A stretch of DNA of 64,000 bases from Silene conica (taxonomy: Eukaryota; Streptophyta; Magnoliopsida; Caryophyllales; Caryophyllaceae), in NCBI GenBank assembly GCA_029255685.2, contig CM055318.2:29562001-29626000 (forward strand), given 5' to 3'. The translations under genes were made by a program, and so were the position numbers. Position 1 is the stretch's first letter; each line of letters starts with the position of its first letter. Below the pieces are notes generated by a model, which was not told the DNA's origin, did not search any database, and worked only from the letters and a program-made list of their open reading frames with translations. This document shows positions 1-11,794 of the stretch, piece by piece.

Positions 1-599
1 TCACATTAAGAGAGCGATTCTTCACTTTTACTCTTCTACAATGTAAGAATCCTTGTCCAGGTCGTCCAAGTCAACCCCAACAAACAACAAAAACGGATTA
101 TTATAGGGCATTTTCGAGATTACTCAAAACAGCCCCAAAAATCAACTTTGACGAAACTGAAAATTAAAGAGGTAGGAAGAACGGGAATGACGAGATGAAA
201 GCGTAGGCGAAAACCTTGCGTCAATCGGAGTTGTAACGAATTCACAAGATCGAATTTTGTGAAGATGAAGATATGAGAAATGAGAAAATGAGATGTCTGA
301 TGTTTGTTATTTCCTTGAGCAACAAGGCTTTATGAATATTAAGGAAATGAGGAGGAAGATTCCTCCCACAATTGGTTTTAAGTAAGATTTGAGACGGGTT
401 TCACTTTAGTCGTTCGGGAATAAATGTAAACGGGAAAAACCATGGGAATGTATTACTTCTCGATATTAAAATAAAGCTCAAGACGGAAATTACATGATAT
501 ATCCAAATATGAGTTCACGAATTAAAATAAAATATTATTAAATTCCGAAAATACTTTAATTTAATTAAAATACACTTTATAAAAATAAGGGATGTTACA
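1..599 (-). repeat. Partial 3' LTR of the left gypsy element
   Basis: The segment is near-identical to 4547-5148, with scattered substitutions. On the minus strand it begins TGTAACATCCC at 599 and runs off the window. The bases just before it on the minus strand (about 600-615) form a purine-rich tract, GAAAGATGGGGTGAT, the expected polypurine primer for plus-strand DNA synthesis. The same tract precedes the LTR start at 47020. Confidence 0.85.
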
Positions 600-952
600 A
601 TCACCCCATCTTTCAAAAAGTTTCGTCCTCGAAACTTGAAAGCAGTTACAAGGACAACACTAACAACCAAAACTTTCGCAGAAAGCTTGATATATAAAAA
701 ACTTAGGCTTCTTCTCAAAATTTCAAAAGTAAATTCCATAGCCTAGCCTCCATCAAGGAATGTTGGGGTTCTCGTTGCGCATTCAAGAACCTGACGCTCT
801 AATCCGAAGGCAAGTCCAAGGTAAAAATCAATTAAAAATTTCAAAATTTAGATCGATCCAGTGTCGATGAGCATAGTGCGGGTTATCAGACGTCTACAAT
901 AACGAGTTCAAATGGCAAATCAACGCTGAAATCCATCAAAGTTGTAAAATAT

Positions 953-2270
953 TCAACTCCTTAAAACTAGATTTTCTAAAATCATCCCTTTTAGATTTTT
1001 CAAATCTTCGAACAAGTAACATTTTGCAAAATAAAAAGGTTTGCAACCACCGAAAGGAAAGGAATTTCCAAAGAAGCCACAGGGAGAAGAGAAAAGAAGT
1101 GGCAAAAAGGGAGTAAATTTCTGTGTGAAGCACGCAAGAAGGACAAGGATGAGCTCATGACGACGTCCTATAGGTAAAATGAAAACATCAATGGAGACAT
1201 ACCGGTGATCAGGTGAGGGTAAGCCTCGGCTGCAGCACGACTCATCACGTACACGGTACCCTTGGCCTTCAGTTTCTGAACGACACCAACAGCGGTACAT
1301 GCTCTGCCAACGACAACCTTCCTCTCAGGGCACTCAAAGGAGCGATGCCGGGTCTTATGGCAAGCATAGTAGGTTTAGGTGTCGCCGTTGCAGTCAACTC
1401 AAAGGTGAAGATCCTTGTGACATCTGAAACACTTCAAGGGAGCATCAGGTACAGGCACATGGTCTTTGACCTTGGAAGGGTCGAATCTCTTGAACTTCTT
1501 AAATTGAGGTACCGGAGGATCAGGTGAAGGGACAAAAGGGTCTCTTCTCATGGGAGAAAGTCTGTAAGGAAGAGGGAGCAGAAGAAGAAGAAGCTCTAGC
1601 CTCGGCATCTATGGCCTTGATCGAACTCTCAGCCCAGATCGTATCGTCGTACACCTCAACAAAGGAAGTAGAGTCTCTACGAACCATACTCTCGATGCGA
1701 GGACCTAACTTCCCTCTGTAGAAGTAGACTCTCTCGGATTCATCCCTCACGAACCGAGAAGCAAAGTGAGCCAACTGATTAAACTTGTCCGTGAACTCTT
1801 GCACAGTCATCTTGTCCTGTTTGAGATCCATGAATTCTTTCAGTCTTTGAGCACGAAGTTCCTTTGGGTAGAAGCGGGTCTCGATCTTGTCTTTGAACGC
1901 CTCCCAATCGAACAGCGGATCAAGGAGAAAGGTCGGACCAGTAAGAGTCCACCAACGGTCAGCCTCAAGTGTCAGGAAGTGAGCGGCTAATCGCACCCTA
2001 TCCTCCCTAACAACTGAGTACATGGAGAAGCTCTTCTCCATATCTCTGAACCATTCAGATAAGGCAACTGGATCCACGCACTTCACCACCGTAAGTCTTA
2101 GCATGGCTCCTAGCCATTTGGGTGGCAATCCAGGAGAAGCAACCAGGCCTATTAGCATCGTTACCATGCGGAGGAGGGGGAGGAACAACTTCAGCCTTAA
2201 CCCTTTGGTTCTCTAGGACTTGCAGAAGTGCTTGCATTATGGTATTCTCCGCGGCAGAAGTTCTCACCAT
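953..2270 (-). pseudogene. gag: Broken gag gene of gypsy element
   Basis: Three minus-strand reading frames together spell a gypsy Gag. 2270-2055 gives an N-terminal part starting MVRTSAAENTI. 2188-1520 carries the Retrotrans_gag core (VALSEWFRDMEK, LEADRWW, EFMDLKQDKMTVQEF). 1608-1399 and the frame after it carry remains of CCHC zinc knuckles (CFRCHKDLHL, and CHKTRHRSFEC near 1310-1340). At least two frameshifts and a stop separate them, so no full Gag can be made here. Gag is the nucleocapsid protein that packages retrotransposon RNA. The protease that should follow is missing. Coordinates of the outer ends are approximate. Confidence 0.8.
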
Positions 2271-2419
2271 CCTTCAAAAGAGAAAACAGTGTTAACCTAA
2301 CAATTAACAACCACAAACAGTCTACCACTTGTCCTTAAGTCTACCCAATCTCTCATTCATTATTTGGATTTTTGGTCAAGTTAAGTTTGGGATTATATGA
2401 GTGCGTCGGGAGCGATAAC

Positions 2420-2431
2420 GCTCTGATACCA
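2420..2431 (-). other. Primer-binding site (initiator Met tRNA) of left gypsy element
   Basis: On the minus strand this reads TGGTATCAGAGC, complementary to the 3' end of plant initiator methionine tRNA. It lies two bases after the LTR end (TGTAAAACCCC at 2434 on plus). This fixes both the orientation and the 5' LTR boundary. Confidence 0.92.
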
Positions 2432-2433
2432 AC

Positions 2434-5148
2434 TGTAAAACCCCTCGTCGCAGCGGAAAGATAAAACATACAAAATGCCAAAATTTACGCGGAATTAAAA
2501 CTTTAACATGCTTGATTAAGTACGAGGTGAATTAACAATACTAAACATGCGGAAGAAATAAAACATAATTAAGTATTAAGTACAAAATACAAAAGCAGCC
2601 AGGGATAGCATATCCCTACATGCACAAAATACTGAAATCATAAGTCTAGGTATAGCTAAACGATGTAAAGTGTATGTCATCGATGGATGGATCATCACTC
2701 GCTAACCTCAGTAACCCCATGCAAACAGCATCATCAACCTACATACATGAAAACATGTACGCCACAATCAGTGGGGAGTGACTAGAGGTTCTCCTAGCCA
2801 CCTATTGTCATTAACACGTACACAGGTAAACACATCAACATGCTCCAACATAAAGACAGATTATGGGAAGGATTAACATATATCCTCATGTGATTACTAT
2901 CGATAACCAAGTATCGTGCATATATAATTACAAACTAAAACATGTTCAACAACCAATTCATCAACTCAAGAGATAGGTCACCAAGTGACTCGACTCCAAC
3001 AAAATAGGTCAAGCAAGTGACTCTACGAACAAGAGATAGGTCAACCAAGTGACTCGACTCCAACTAGATTGGTCAACAATTGACTCGACTAGACTACTAT
3101 GAGCAGGCCGACAATCGACTCGTCTATATACTACGACATCCCCAATATCAGACTATACAACCCCCTGGTAGGACGACATCAAATGACTGTCCTAGTCTAA
3201 ACCTGGCCAGACTCTCGGAGCGCAAACAACTTACGATCCCAGATTCGACAACTATCCCCGACTCAGGATACCCCCAAGACCAGAACTAGCTAGGAATGAG
3301 ATATGCCCGAAGGCGGGCAGACAATCTAAGACCTGACCGTGAGGACCAAGCCACTACGGCCAACCAGCTACACGATGCAATCAGGTGAGAACTCGAGTAC
3401 TACATCATTGCATACCAGGTTTACACAAATCACAAATGTCATCTCAAAGATGTACAATAACTCAAAGTCGAATGACAATCATTTCATATATATCTCGTTA
3501 CTAAACATTCATTCAACACTGTGCCGACGTCGGAAACTAATTTGAGTTGAGCGCCGGTTGCCCGGCCGGGGCGTATTTCTCCTCAAATCCATTTTCGAAC
3601 CCAACACGAGTGTCGCCCAATTTCTTGGGACTTCAAACAAGCATATGAATCATACGGAAGAACAAATAATTAAATCCGACAATTAAAACAAAAGTTACGA
3701 ACAATTTAATATGATTAGGGGCTCTCAGCCGGTCAGCCACAGGATGCCGGTTGGCCGGCTGAGAGTCCATGACTCTCAACAATAACTTCAAAAATACCAA
3801 GAAGGGCTCTCAGCCGGTCAGCCACAGGCTGCCGGTTGGCCGGCTGAGAGTCCTTGACTCTCAAAAATAACCTTCAAAATACTAAGAAGGGCTCTCAGTC
3901 GGTCAGCCACAGGCTGCCGGTTGGCCGGCTGAGAGTCCTTGACTCTCAAAAACAACCTTCAAAATACTAAGAAGGGCTCTCAGCCGGTCAGCCACAGGCT
4001 GCCGGTCGGCCGGCTGAGAGTCCTTGGCTCTCAAAAACACACTTAAAAAACACCAAGAAGGGCTCTTAGCCGGCTGAACGGCTGCCGGCCGACCGGCTGC
4101 AAGTCCTTCCTCAACTTTCTTCAAAAATCAAGACACGAGACTCTCAGTCGGTCGGCTGGGAGTCCCTGTTCCCAAAATACGCATTTTGACATATCAAAAT
4201 TCATCCAAATCTCATGGGATCGTTCCTACAACATGATTTCCACTCCAAACATAGATTACCCAGGAATTATACATCATTCTCATACATATGCAATGACTAA
4301 CGACTTCTCAAACATCCAACATACGATTAATCATCCATATCCGTCACAATTTCCACCCAACATAAGATAAACATGTTTGAGCATATGAAACACCAATTTC
4401 ATCAAGTTTCTCATATAATGAACATATAAATCAGTAATTAACATATTACTAAGTTCCTACCAACATCAATAACCACAATCTCATGTGAAACACATAATCA
4501 AACCATAAAAAGTGCTAATATTTGAAAAAGGCCGAGTTTCTCATTATCGTCACCTTAAGAGAGCGATTCTTCACTTTAATCTTCTACAGTGTAAGAATCC
4601 TTGTCTGGGTCGTCCAAGTCAGCCCCTACAAACAACAAAAACGGATTATTATAGGGCATTTTCGAGATTACTCAAAACAGCCCCGAAAATCAACTATGAC
4701 GAAACTAAAAATTAAAGAGGTATAAAGAACGGGAATGACGAGATGAAAGCGTAGGCGAAAACCTTGCGTCAATCGGAGTTATAACGAATCCACAAGATCG
4801 AATTTTGTGAAGATGAAGATATGAGAAATGAGAAAATGAAATGTCTGATGTTTGTTATTTCCTTGAGCAACAAGGGTTTATGAATGTTAAGGAAATGAGG
4901 AGGAAGGTTCCTCCCACAGTTGGTTTTAAGTAAGATTTGAGACGGGTTTCACTTGAGTCGTTCGGGAATAAATGTAAACGGGAAAAACCAAGGGAATGTA
5001 TTACTTCTCGATATTAAAATAAAGCTCAAGACGGAAATTACATGATATATCCAAAATATGTGTTCACAAATTTAAATAAAATATTATTAAATTCCCAAAA
5101 TACTTTAATTTAATTAAAATACACTTTATAAAAATAAGGGATGTTACA
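2434..5148 (-). repeat. 5' LTR of left gypsy element (2.7 kb)
   Basis: The LTR has TG...CA ends: minus-strand TGTAACATCCC at 5148 and GGGGTTTTACA at 2434. Its terminal part shares the GAACCTCTAG...GTGGCGTACATGTT block with the ends of the LTRs at 32220-32574 and 43310-43682, so all three belong to one LTR family. Its middle part holds a five-unit tandem array (3718-4140). No gene is visible inside; the short open frames are not credible. Confidence 0.88.
3718..4140. repeat. Five-unit tandem repeat (about 84 bp) inside the LTR
   Basis: Units begin with GGGCTCTCAGCCGGTCAGCC near 3719, 3805, 3888, 3972 and 4058. Each contains CAGGCTGCCGGTTGGCCGGC followed by TGAGAGTCC, so each unit can fold on itself (CTCTCAGCCGG against CCGGCTGAGAG). 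The last unit is more diverged. A short open frame across the array (4124-3903 minus) is only the repeat being read through. Confidence 0.88.
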
Positions 5149-5658
5149 TTAAATATATGATAAAAATAAAATTATACGCTATTTATAACCATAAAATATA
5201 TTTAATGCCGTGTCCCCGTGTCCTAAATTTCACGGGATGCCGTGTCCCGTGTCCCATGTCCGTGTCGTGTTCGTGTCCGTGTCCGTTTTGGTGCTACCTA
5301 GACTACCATTGCCAACATTCCACATAATTCCTACTCGCACAAGACCCATTATGTCGATCTGTTCCGTGTATATATCCGCTATTTTCTCCGTGTTTCGCAT
5401 ACTCAAAATTTACAGCTAACCACATAATTACTATGTACACACAAGAAATCACACACAAAGATCGACACAATTTGTACCCTAACCTCACGCTTCAACATGG
5501 ATAGACCACATATAAGAATAATAACAACACATTATACATAAGCATACGCACATCACATCTAGTACTGTATCTCACCCCAAGGTGACTGGCTTAAGTATGT
5601 CAGGGCCATGATTCGGAAATGAGGGCGCCTTCTCACTCTAAATCAAACAAGGGGCTCC
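5149..5658. repeat. Intergenic DNA with a GTGTCC-rich simple repeat
   Basis: About 5205-5290 consists of imperfect GTGTCC/CGTGTC units followed by TTTTGGTGCTACCTAG, a low-complexity block. The rest shows no gene or clear element that I can name. Confidence 0.5.
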
Positions 5659-7240
5659 CTAAGCCAAGTTCATTTTACCAGACTCACTAAATTCATTTGG
5701 GCTCATTAGTTCAGGTTCCAAAATTGTCGAACTGATACCGCTTTGTAACATCCTCATCCACTGGAGAGCTTTAGCTAGTCCTTCCCCAATGGCTAAGGGT
5801 TGTACCATTTCGGTTGCCCGAGGTAGAGTGTATAAAATTGTCAATAAAGGAACAACTTTAGATTATAATTACTTATTACCTGGATATAAAAAAACAATGA
5901 TTACAACTACGGTGGAACTACTATCTAATAACTCGCCATGGTACTCGTTCCCCCAGAATAACACATCACAGCACAACAATACAGAGCAACATTCATCATC
6001 ACCTACTAAACCAATTGATCACTATCTCCGAATAGATCACCACAGTTTACAACGATAACCAGTAGTGTCAGTTCACTACATAATCATAAAAGTAAAAGTA
6101 CAACGGAAGCAACACAATGAATCAGCATTGCACTCCCCTACTCCCTCACTCATGTTAACCGACTACACACAAAAATGTGTAGCCCTACCAAGTTACTCAT
6201 CATAACAGGTAACCCTCGTCGCCAATGGGGACAACAAAATTACCACCAAACCCCCAAATCATTAATATGCACACCCTCCTTGTGACGGGAGTCACACGAG
6301 GCGAACATGGGAACGAGAAATCTCCCGAGATACTCCCATCATAACCACAATCCCCACCATCACCTCCAATCCCATCCAATAATGGCACAAAATCACACAT
6401 ATAATCACATCCCATCACAAATAATCAAACAATTATACAATCAACCGAGTAAGAAAAACCCTATTTTAATCGCGGTCCAAGCATCAACACCAAGTCCATG
6501 CAATGACTCACATTAATTCCTACAACAACGGTTACATACAATCACTATGCAATCGAAGCTACTTAAACACCATCAAAATTCACAAACATACCTTCACGCA
6601 CGAAACGTCCCGATGACACCCATGCATGGTCTGACGTGATGATCTCGAGACAAGTTACATTTTTCTCTCCTTGGGTTAGCATGGCGGGTCTAAGGATTAT
6701 GTAGCAAGAGATGAGTCTTTTAAAGAGAGAGGAGTTTAGGTTTAGGGAAAGAAGGAAATGATGAAAAATGTATTGTTCATCACAAGTTCCGTTTATCATA
6801 AAATATTGTTGACGGGCAAGTACTCGGTCGAGTAAGGCCTTACCCAACCGAGTAGACCCAACTCGGACGAGTTTTCCTTACTCGGCCAAGTGCCCCTTTT
6901 CGGCTGACTAACTTAAAGTTCGACTACGCATCATCCCTATACCATCTCTTACTGGGTTCCCATGATCAAAGTGTTGATCAACGGGTTCTTAAAAGCCGGG
7001 ATACCAACTCACGAAGCAATAGAATACAAGTTTAATTACGATGGAGGATGTGATTATATATGTGAACCATTAACATGGAGGAATCTTATCTTATACATAC
7101 AACATACCCTAGAGGCAACTAGAGTTGCCATCTAGATTACTCTTTAACCACCTAAGGTAACACCAGTTACCATACCCCAAACCCAAGTACCTTACATAGT
7201 TAACAAACATTTTATTGGACTCGAAATTCTTACAAGAAGT
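5659..7240 (-). mobile_element. Degenerate LTR retrotransposon fragment
   Basis: On the minus strand the bases around 5744 read GATGTTACA followed by AAGCGGTATCAG. This resembles an LTR 3' end plus a decayed Met-tRNA primer site (normal form TGGTATCAGAGC). LTR-like sequence would then extend rightwards. About 6805-6900 holds several ACTCGGYCGAGT-type units, a motif common in repetitive plant DNA. I cannot find a clean 5' LTR end, coding remains or target-site duplication, so the limits are rough. Confidence 0.35.
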
Positions 7241-7287
7241 GCTAAACCAGATTAGCCACTTCATAATATTAAACAAAGTTGCAGAGT

Positions 7288-9796
7288 TTAGTTGGTGGGC
7301 TTGGCTTCGATTTTCTCGTTAAGAGCACAACACCTTGAGCATCCATTGTATCCATGATGTCCACAACATCCATAATGACAGCCTCCACCACCGCCACCAT
7401 ATTGTCCACCACCACCGCCATACTGTCCACCTCCGCCACCATGGTGTCCACCACCACCATACTGTCCACCTCCCCCACCATACTGTCCACCGCCACCACC
7501 GTACTGTCCACCACCACCGTGTTGTCCACCACCACCATACTGTCCACCGCCACCACCGTACTGTCCACCACCACCGTGTTGTCCACCACCACCATACTGT
7601 CCGCCGCCGCCATGACCAGGGTAGTATCCACCATATTTGGCATCCTCAACGCCTTTTACTTCTTTGTGAGCTGCATGTGTCATTAAGAGGAAAAATATGG
7701 TAAATTATATCATACACCATAAAAAAACATAAATAAACTAGCCACTATATCTCAAACAATACTTTTATTTTTACTATTTTAAATTAATAAATTTATCATA
7801 TTTAAAATCATACTAAATTCATAGTTTCCATTTATATGTACTTATCAAATTTATACTTCATAATCACCAAAAAATCAGATAGTTAGCTTTGCTAAATTCA
7901 AAGTGAACATAATAATGTCATATGATGAATACTAAATTTACAGAGCAAATGTAATGTAAATAAATATACATATAGTGGGATTCGAACCCATGAACACTAG
8001 GTGGGTTTTTGAAATCTTTACCATTGAGTCTAATGATGTTTATTGATCATTTAATGACATTATCATTACTTTTACTTATTTACTATTTAACAATATTTGG
8101 GTAGCAAAAATCCGCTTTTTAACCAATTTTTAAAAATTTGGGGTAGCGGCTGCTACCCCTTGCTATTTATTAGTTTCGCCCATGATACTACATAACCATA
8201 TTCATCAAAATTATATTATCATATTCACTAAAATTAAAATGAATATAATACTGACTTAGGATTCAAACTCAATAACACATCTTAATCAAATGAAATTATT
8301 GTATTCAGTAAATTTTATGTGAATATGATAGCGTCATACGATAAATGCCATACTTAAAACCAAGAATTTAATCATGGATAATAAGCGAGGAAAACATAAA
8401 AAAAACTCTTTAGTTTACCATACTATACAATTTTATGGTCTGATGTAATTTTAACACTCATCTAATAAGTTCTGATTAAACGCAAATCAAGATTACAAGA
8501 GCAATACATACGGTGGCTGCAAAATTAAATTTTATGACCACTTGGCCACTGCAGCCCCCGAAGGGGTGGCTTACATGGTACATGTGGTGGTGCGGGAATG
8601 CATGGACCCGGGGGATCAAACCCCTCGTCATAAAAAAAAAAAAAAAAAAATTAAATTTAATGAATGATTTTTTCGGTAAATATGGAAGATATTGTTTGAA
8701 ATAACAAGACGAAAGAGTATGAAAAGTGTTAACTAATAAGTAGTGGGAAATTTTTTTGCTTGTTTTTTTAATATTAAGAGTCGGAAATACCATGTACCTT
8801 GGTAGATAGTATAAAAATGTATTTATCTAAGAGTTATTGCCTTGACCTAAATCTCCAGTTACCTTTTACGTAATATATTTGTTATTATTTAATAAAAATA
8901 TTATTTTATGAATAAGATTTATGATTAATGTAAATACATAATTTCCACATTATTATTTTGTAATTTATAACATATGTATGGTTAAAATAAAAAAATTTAA
9001 CCTTTAAAAAATAAATGAGACACTCGAGCGAAGAGAAATAGTAGTACATATTTTGTATTACAATTATGTATATTTATATAAATACATGCTACTTCCGTCG
9101 ATTTATTTCTATTGCATTATTTTTTATTGTGGAAAAGAAATAGTGGTAAGTTAACAACCCTACTCCCTATATAATTAAAGAAAAATGGGGTAGTGACATT
9201 TGGATACCATGAGAAAGTGATAGTCAAAAGTTTTAAAGATTATATTGGTGGTGTAGTTATTTACCATATTACATAAGAAAAAATACTATTAATTCGCAAT
9301 AAATTTTGAGAAAAGGAGACAAAAAAATGGTAAAGTATCCGTTAATATATATGTGATCGATTTTGTTATTAGAGTTATTATATCTAAAGAATCACGTCCT
9401 TAATCATTTTATTGTGAGCTATGCCCGTTTCTTACTACATACACAAATTATGAGAAACTCAATGATCGTGAAGTAGCCTGACATAGTTTTATAATAATGT
9501 AAGGACATTAAAAAATAAACAATGACCCGTTATACTGGCTGAACTAATGAACTCTTGTTTCGACCCAACTTAGTAGTTGGTAGCGAATAATATTGAGTAA
9601 TAATAATCAAACTTGTTGCGAGTGTTTATTTATGGACTGGTTTATGATATGTATGCATGCATGCAAAATAATGATATTGATGAACGTAAGAAAGCCCACC
9701 ATCAGTAGTTTCAGCTAAGTCACGAGCTGTAACCTTAGAAGAAACGAGGAAAGCAACTACCAGAAAACCAAAGAAAAGAAAAGACTTAGAAACCAT
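7288..9796 (-). CDS. Glycine-rich cell-wall protein, GRP3-like, two exons
   Basis: Join of minus-strand exon 1 (9796-9700) and exon 2 (7670-7288), about 159 residues. Exon 1 encodes a signal peptide (starts MVSKSFLFFGFLVVAF) and an ARDLAETTD start of the mature protein. The donor is GATG|GTGGGC and the acceptor CATGCAG|CTCAC; joining restores frame through HKEVKGVEDAKYGG. A long GGGGQYGGGGQHGGGG-type repeat follows. The cysteine-rich tail contains CHYGCCGHHGYNGCSRCC. This architecture matches the Arabidopsis GRP3 family, secreted wall proteins of which AtGRP3 binds wall-associated kinase WAK1. The role here is inferred from family only. The 2.0-kb intron holds a SINE. A paralogue with identical exon-1 length lies at 35364-36470. 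Confidence 0.9.
8537..8650 (+). mobile_element. SINE-like element with poly-A tail in the GRP intron
   Basis: A 114-bp unit ends in 19 A residues (8632-8650). It is flanked by a near-perfect direct repeat, AAATTAAATTTTATG at 8522-8536 and AAATTAAATTTAATG from about 8648. It contains box-A-like GTGGCTTACATGG (8576) and box-B-like GGGATCAAACCCC (8611). Poly-A tail, flanking duplication and a tRNA-type pol III promoter are the marks of a tRNA-derived SINE. It sits in the same-locus intron but is antisense to the GRP gene. The family name is not recognised. Confidence 0.7.
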
Positions 9797-9865
9797 TTTG
9801 AGCATATAAAGAAGATGTATAAAAGAGTGTGTTGTTTATGAATTTGGAGTAACCTTAGCATCATC

Positions 9866-9873
9866 CTTTTATA
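9866..9873 (-). promoter_or_regulatory. TATA box of first GRP gene
   Basis: The minus strand reads CCTATAAAAGGATG here, 70-77 bp before the ATG at 9796. The second GRP gene has a closely similar TTATAAAAGGAGG 74-81 bp before its ATG, followed by a similar leader with GTTTATGAAT. Conservation between the paralogues supports both. Confidence 0.6.
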
Positions 9874-10279
9874 GGCAATAGAACGGTATCAAGTTGCTGA
9901 TTCACACTTTTGGATTATATGTCGGGGGAGATAGGACTGGAATAAGGAGGCGTAACTCGTATTTTCAAACTTGATAGCGTAGGGCTCTACGTGTTACTTG
10001 TGTGGTTGGTTGTTACAGATTTCCTCATTAATTTCAGTGCAACTGGTAGCTCACGAGGGACCGAGTTCATTAATACTGTACTCCGTTTTTGAAGACTAAA
10101 TCTTTCAATGAGTCAGATATTTTCATATTTGGTGTGAATTTTTCTTCTGCGGGCCGGGACAATTTATTAAAAATGTCTCCTACTTACACAGGTTAAAATA
10201 GATAATATGATTTTTAAAGTTTTAACAATTTTTATTTATAACGAACAAATCCAATCACTTTGAAGAAGTGTGAGACAAA
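9874..10279. other. Upstream region of first GRP gene, nothing else seen
   Basis: This stretch holds the presumed upstream promoter region of the GRP gene. I see no open frame, repeat or element border in it. Confidence 0.4.
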
Positions 10280-10815
10280 CACTAGTACAATTAAGGCAAT
10301 TGACATCGGTCGTAAACAATGATTAACATCGGTTCTTAGCCGATGCCAATCAAGGCGATGTATATGTCATGTTTCCAATTGGCATCGGTTCACAACTGAT
10401 GCCACTTTAGACATAGCCCACCGATGCCAATTTACCCAATATTGACATCAGTTCACAACCGATGCCAATTTACCCTATTACCAACGGTTTGCAACTGATT
10501 CCAATTTACACATATTGTTGTCGGCTTGCAACCGATGCCAATTTACCCCATATTGGCATCGGTTCACAACCGATGCAAATTTACCCATATTACCATCAGT
10601 TTGCAACAGATGCCACTTTACACAAATTATTGTCGGCTTGCAACCGATGCCAATTTACACATATTGGTATCGGTTATGAACCGACGGCAATTTATACATA
10701 TTGTCAATGTACTCATATATGCGCCGCTTTTATTTTTTTGGCATCGGTCAACAGTTTAACTTTAAATACGATGTCAATTGAAACATTTTGGAACTGACCG
10801 ATGTCAACCTTTAGT
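10280..10815 (+). mobile_element. CACTA-like end with subterminal repeat array
   Basis: The segment begins CACTAGTACAATTAAGG, close to the CACTAGTACAAAAA terminus of the element at 20056. It continues into about nine imperfect units of the form CATCGGTT(N)AACCGATGCC separated by CAATTTAC. CACTA elements carry such clustered inverted motifs under their ends as transposase-binding sites. No matching right terminus (TACTAGTG) is found nearby, so it is a truncated or decayed non-autonomous copy. Two open frames across the array (10462-10797) only read the repeats. Confidence 0.6.
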
Positions 10816-11030
10816 TACTACAATACAATTTCGGAAACGGTGCCCAATAAATAAATTAAACGACCCGCATTTTATTATCATAAAAGCTATAAAAAATTTG
10901 ACAGCATCTCTCTATAAATTGAACAATCCAAACTTAATAACGACATGCAAAATCAAGTTAAAACTTCATTTAGAATACTGATGTTAATATAGCGAAAATG
11001 ATAGTAGCGGGATTCACTGGTCAACTTAAC

Positions 11031-11625
11031 GGGTGTTTGGTTCACTCATTCTAAGTATAATGTATGGGTTTGGAACTAGCTAAACTCCTACCTTGTGTTT
11101 GTTTCATATTTTTAGTATTTTGATACCAATACCTCAAACCCACAAGGTATGAGGTTCTCATATCTTAAGAGGAGGAGGGTATGAGAATGGTACCTTTGGG
11201 TATCAAATAAAAGAAGAGAAACGAAAAGGAAAATGTTGTGAAAAGATCCATATTTTTTAAATAAAAATTAAATTAAATTGTTTCTTAGACTTTTTTCGGG
11301 AAAATAAAACAATGATTTTTTTCCGACATGTTTAATATACTTAAGAACAAAAATATTTTGACATTTTAACAAAGAGTAACTTAAATATAAAAAATTATAT
11401 AAATTTTTTAACTAATTAATACATGAATATTTAAAGTAGCAAATTAATACATAAATAAATAGTACAAAGTTCTATTAATAAAATAAACATACATCAAGAT
11501 GTATTTTCTCATTCCAAAATTGAACAAAACAACAGTCAACAGGTATGAGGAATCAAGTTACAAACCCATACCATCCTAATATAATTCCTGAGTCCATATC
11601 AATACCTTTGTGTGAAGCGAACACC
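11031..11625. mobile_element. MITE-like element with short terminal inverted repeats
   Basis: The left end reads GGGTGTTTGGTTCAC and the right end GTGAAGCGAACACC, an imperfect inverted pair about 595 bp apart. Inner sequence also shows palindromic similarity (ATGGGTTTG near 11062 and CAAACCCATACC near 11560). The GGTGTTTGGTT start is typical of PIF/Harbinger or hAT-derived MITEs. No clear target-site duplication is visible, so the superfamily is left open. Confidence 0.5.
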
Positions 11626-11794
11626 AGAGGAAGAAATGCCATACTTAAGACTATAACAAATATTGATAGTAAAGAGAAAGAAAATGTAGTTTATACTCGA
11701 GCTATAAATATTGTTGAACATTTTACGGCAATATATTCTGATAATCATGAGAATATAAGAACTTTACTACAGAATCTTACACTACAAAAAAAAC

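Larger units (their letters stand above)
1..5148 (-). mobile_element. Pol-less Ty3/gypsy LTR retrotransposon, left end cut by window
   Basis: Read on the minus strand the order is 5' LTR (5148 to 2434), primer-binding site, broken gag, a non-coding 3' region, a purine tract and the start of the 3' LTR. The bases at 1-599 repeat those at about 4547-5148, so they are LTR. The internal region is only about 1.8 kb; protease, reverse transcriptase, RNase H and integrase are absent. The end of the gag remnant (a VYVMSRAAAEAYPHLITG motif) is where protease begins in full-length gypsy elements, so pol seems to have been deleted from that point. LTR ends TGTAACATCCC and the Met-tRNA primer site suggest a chromovirus of the Tekay/Del type; that lineage call is inference. 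A related element lies at 38079-48282 in the opposite direction. Confidence 0.85.

Noticed and set aside
3903..4124. 73-codon minus-strand frame with QPADRQP repeats
   Set aside because: It is the five-unit LTR tandem repeat translated.
7269..7703. Several overlapping open frames rich in Val/Asp/Met or His/Thr/Ser on both strands
   Set aside because: They are other-frame readings of the GGN-rich repeat that encodes the glycine tract of the GRP gene. The same applies at 35303-35675.
10462..10797. 111-codon open frame with repeated PI(Y/F)...CCRLATDANL
   Set aside because: It reads through the CATCGGTT subterminal repeat array of a CACTA-like end; no protein family fits.
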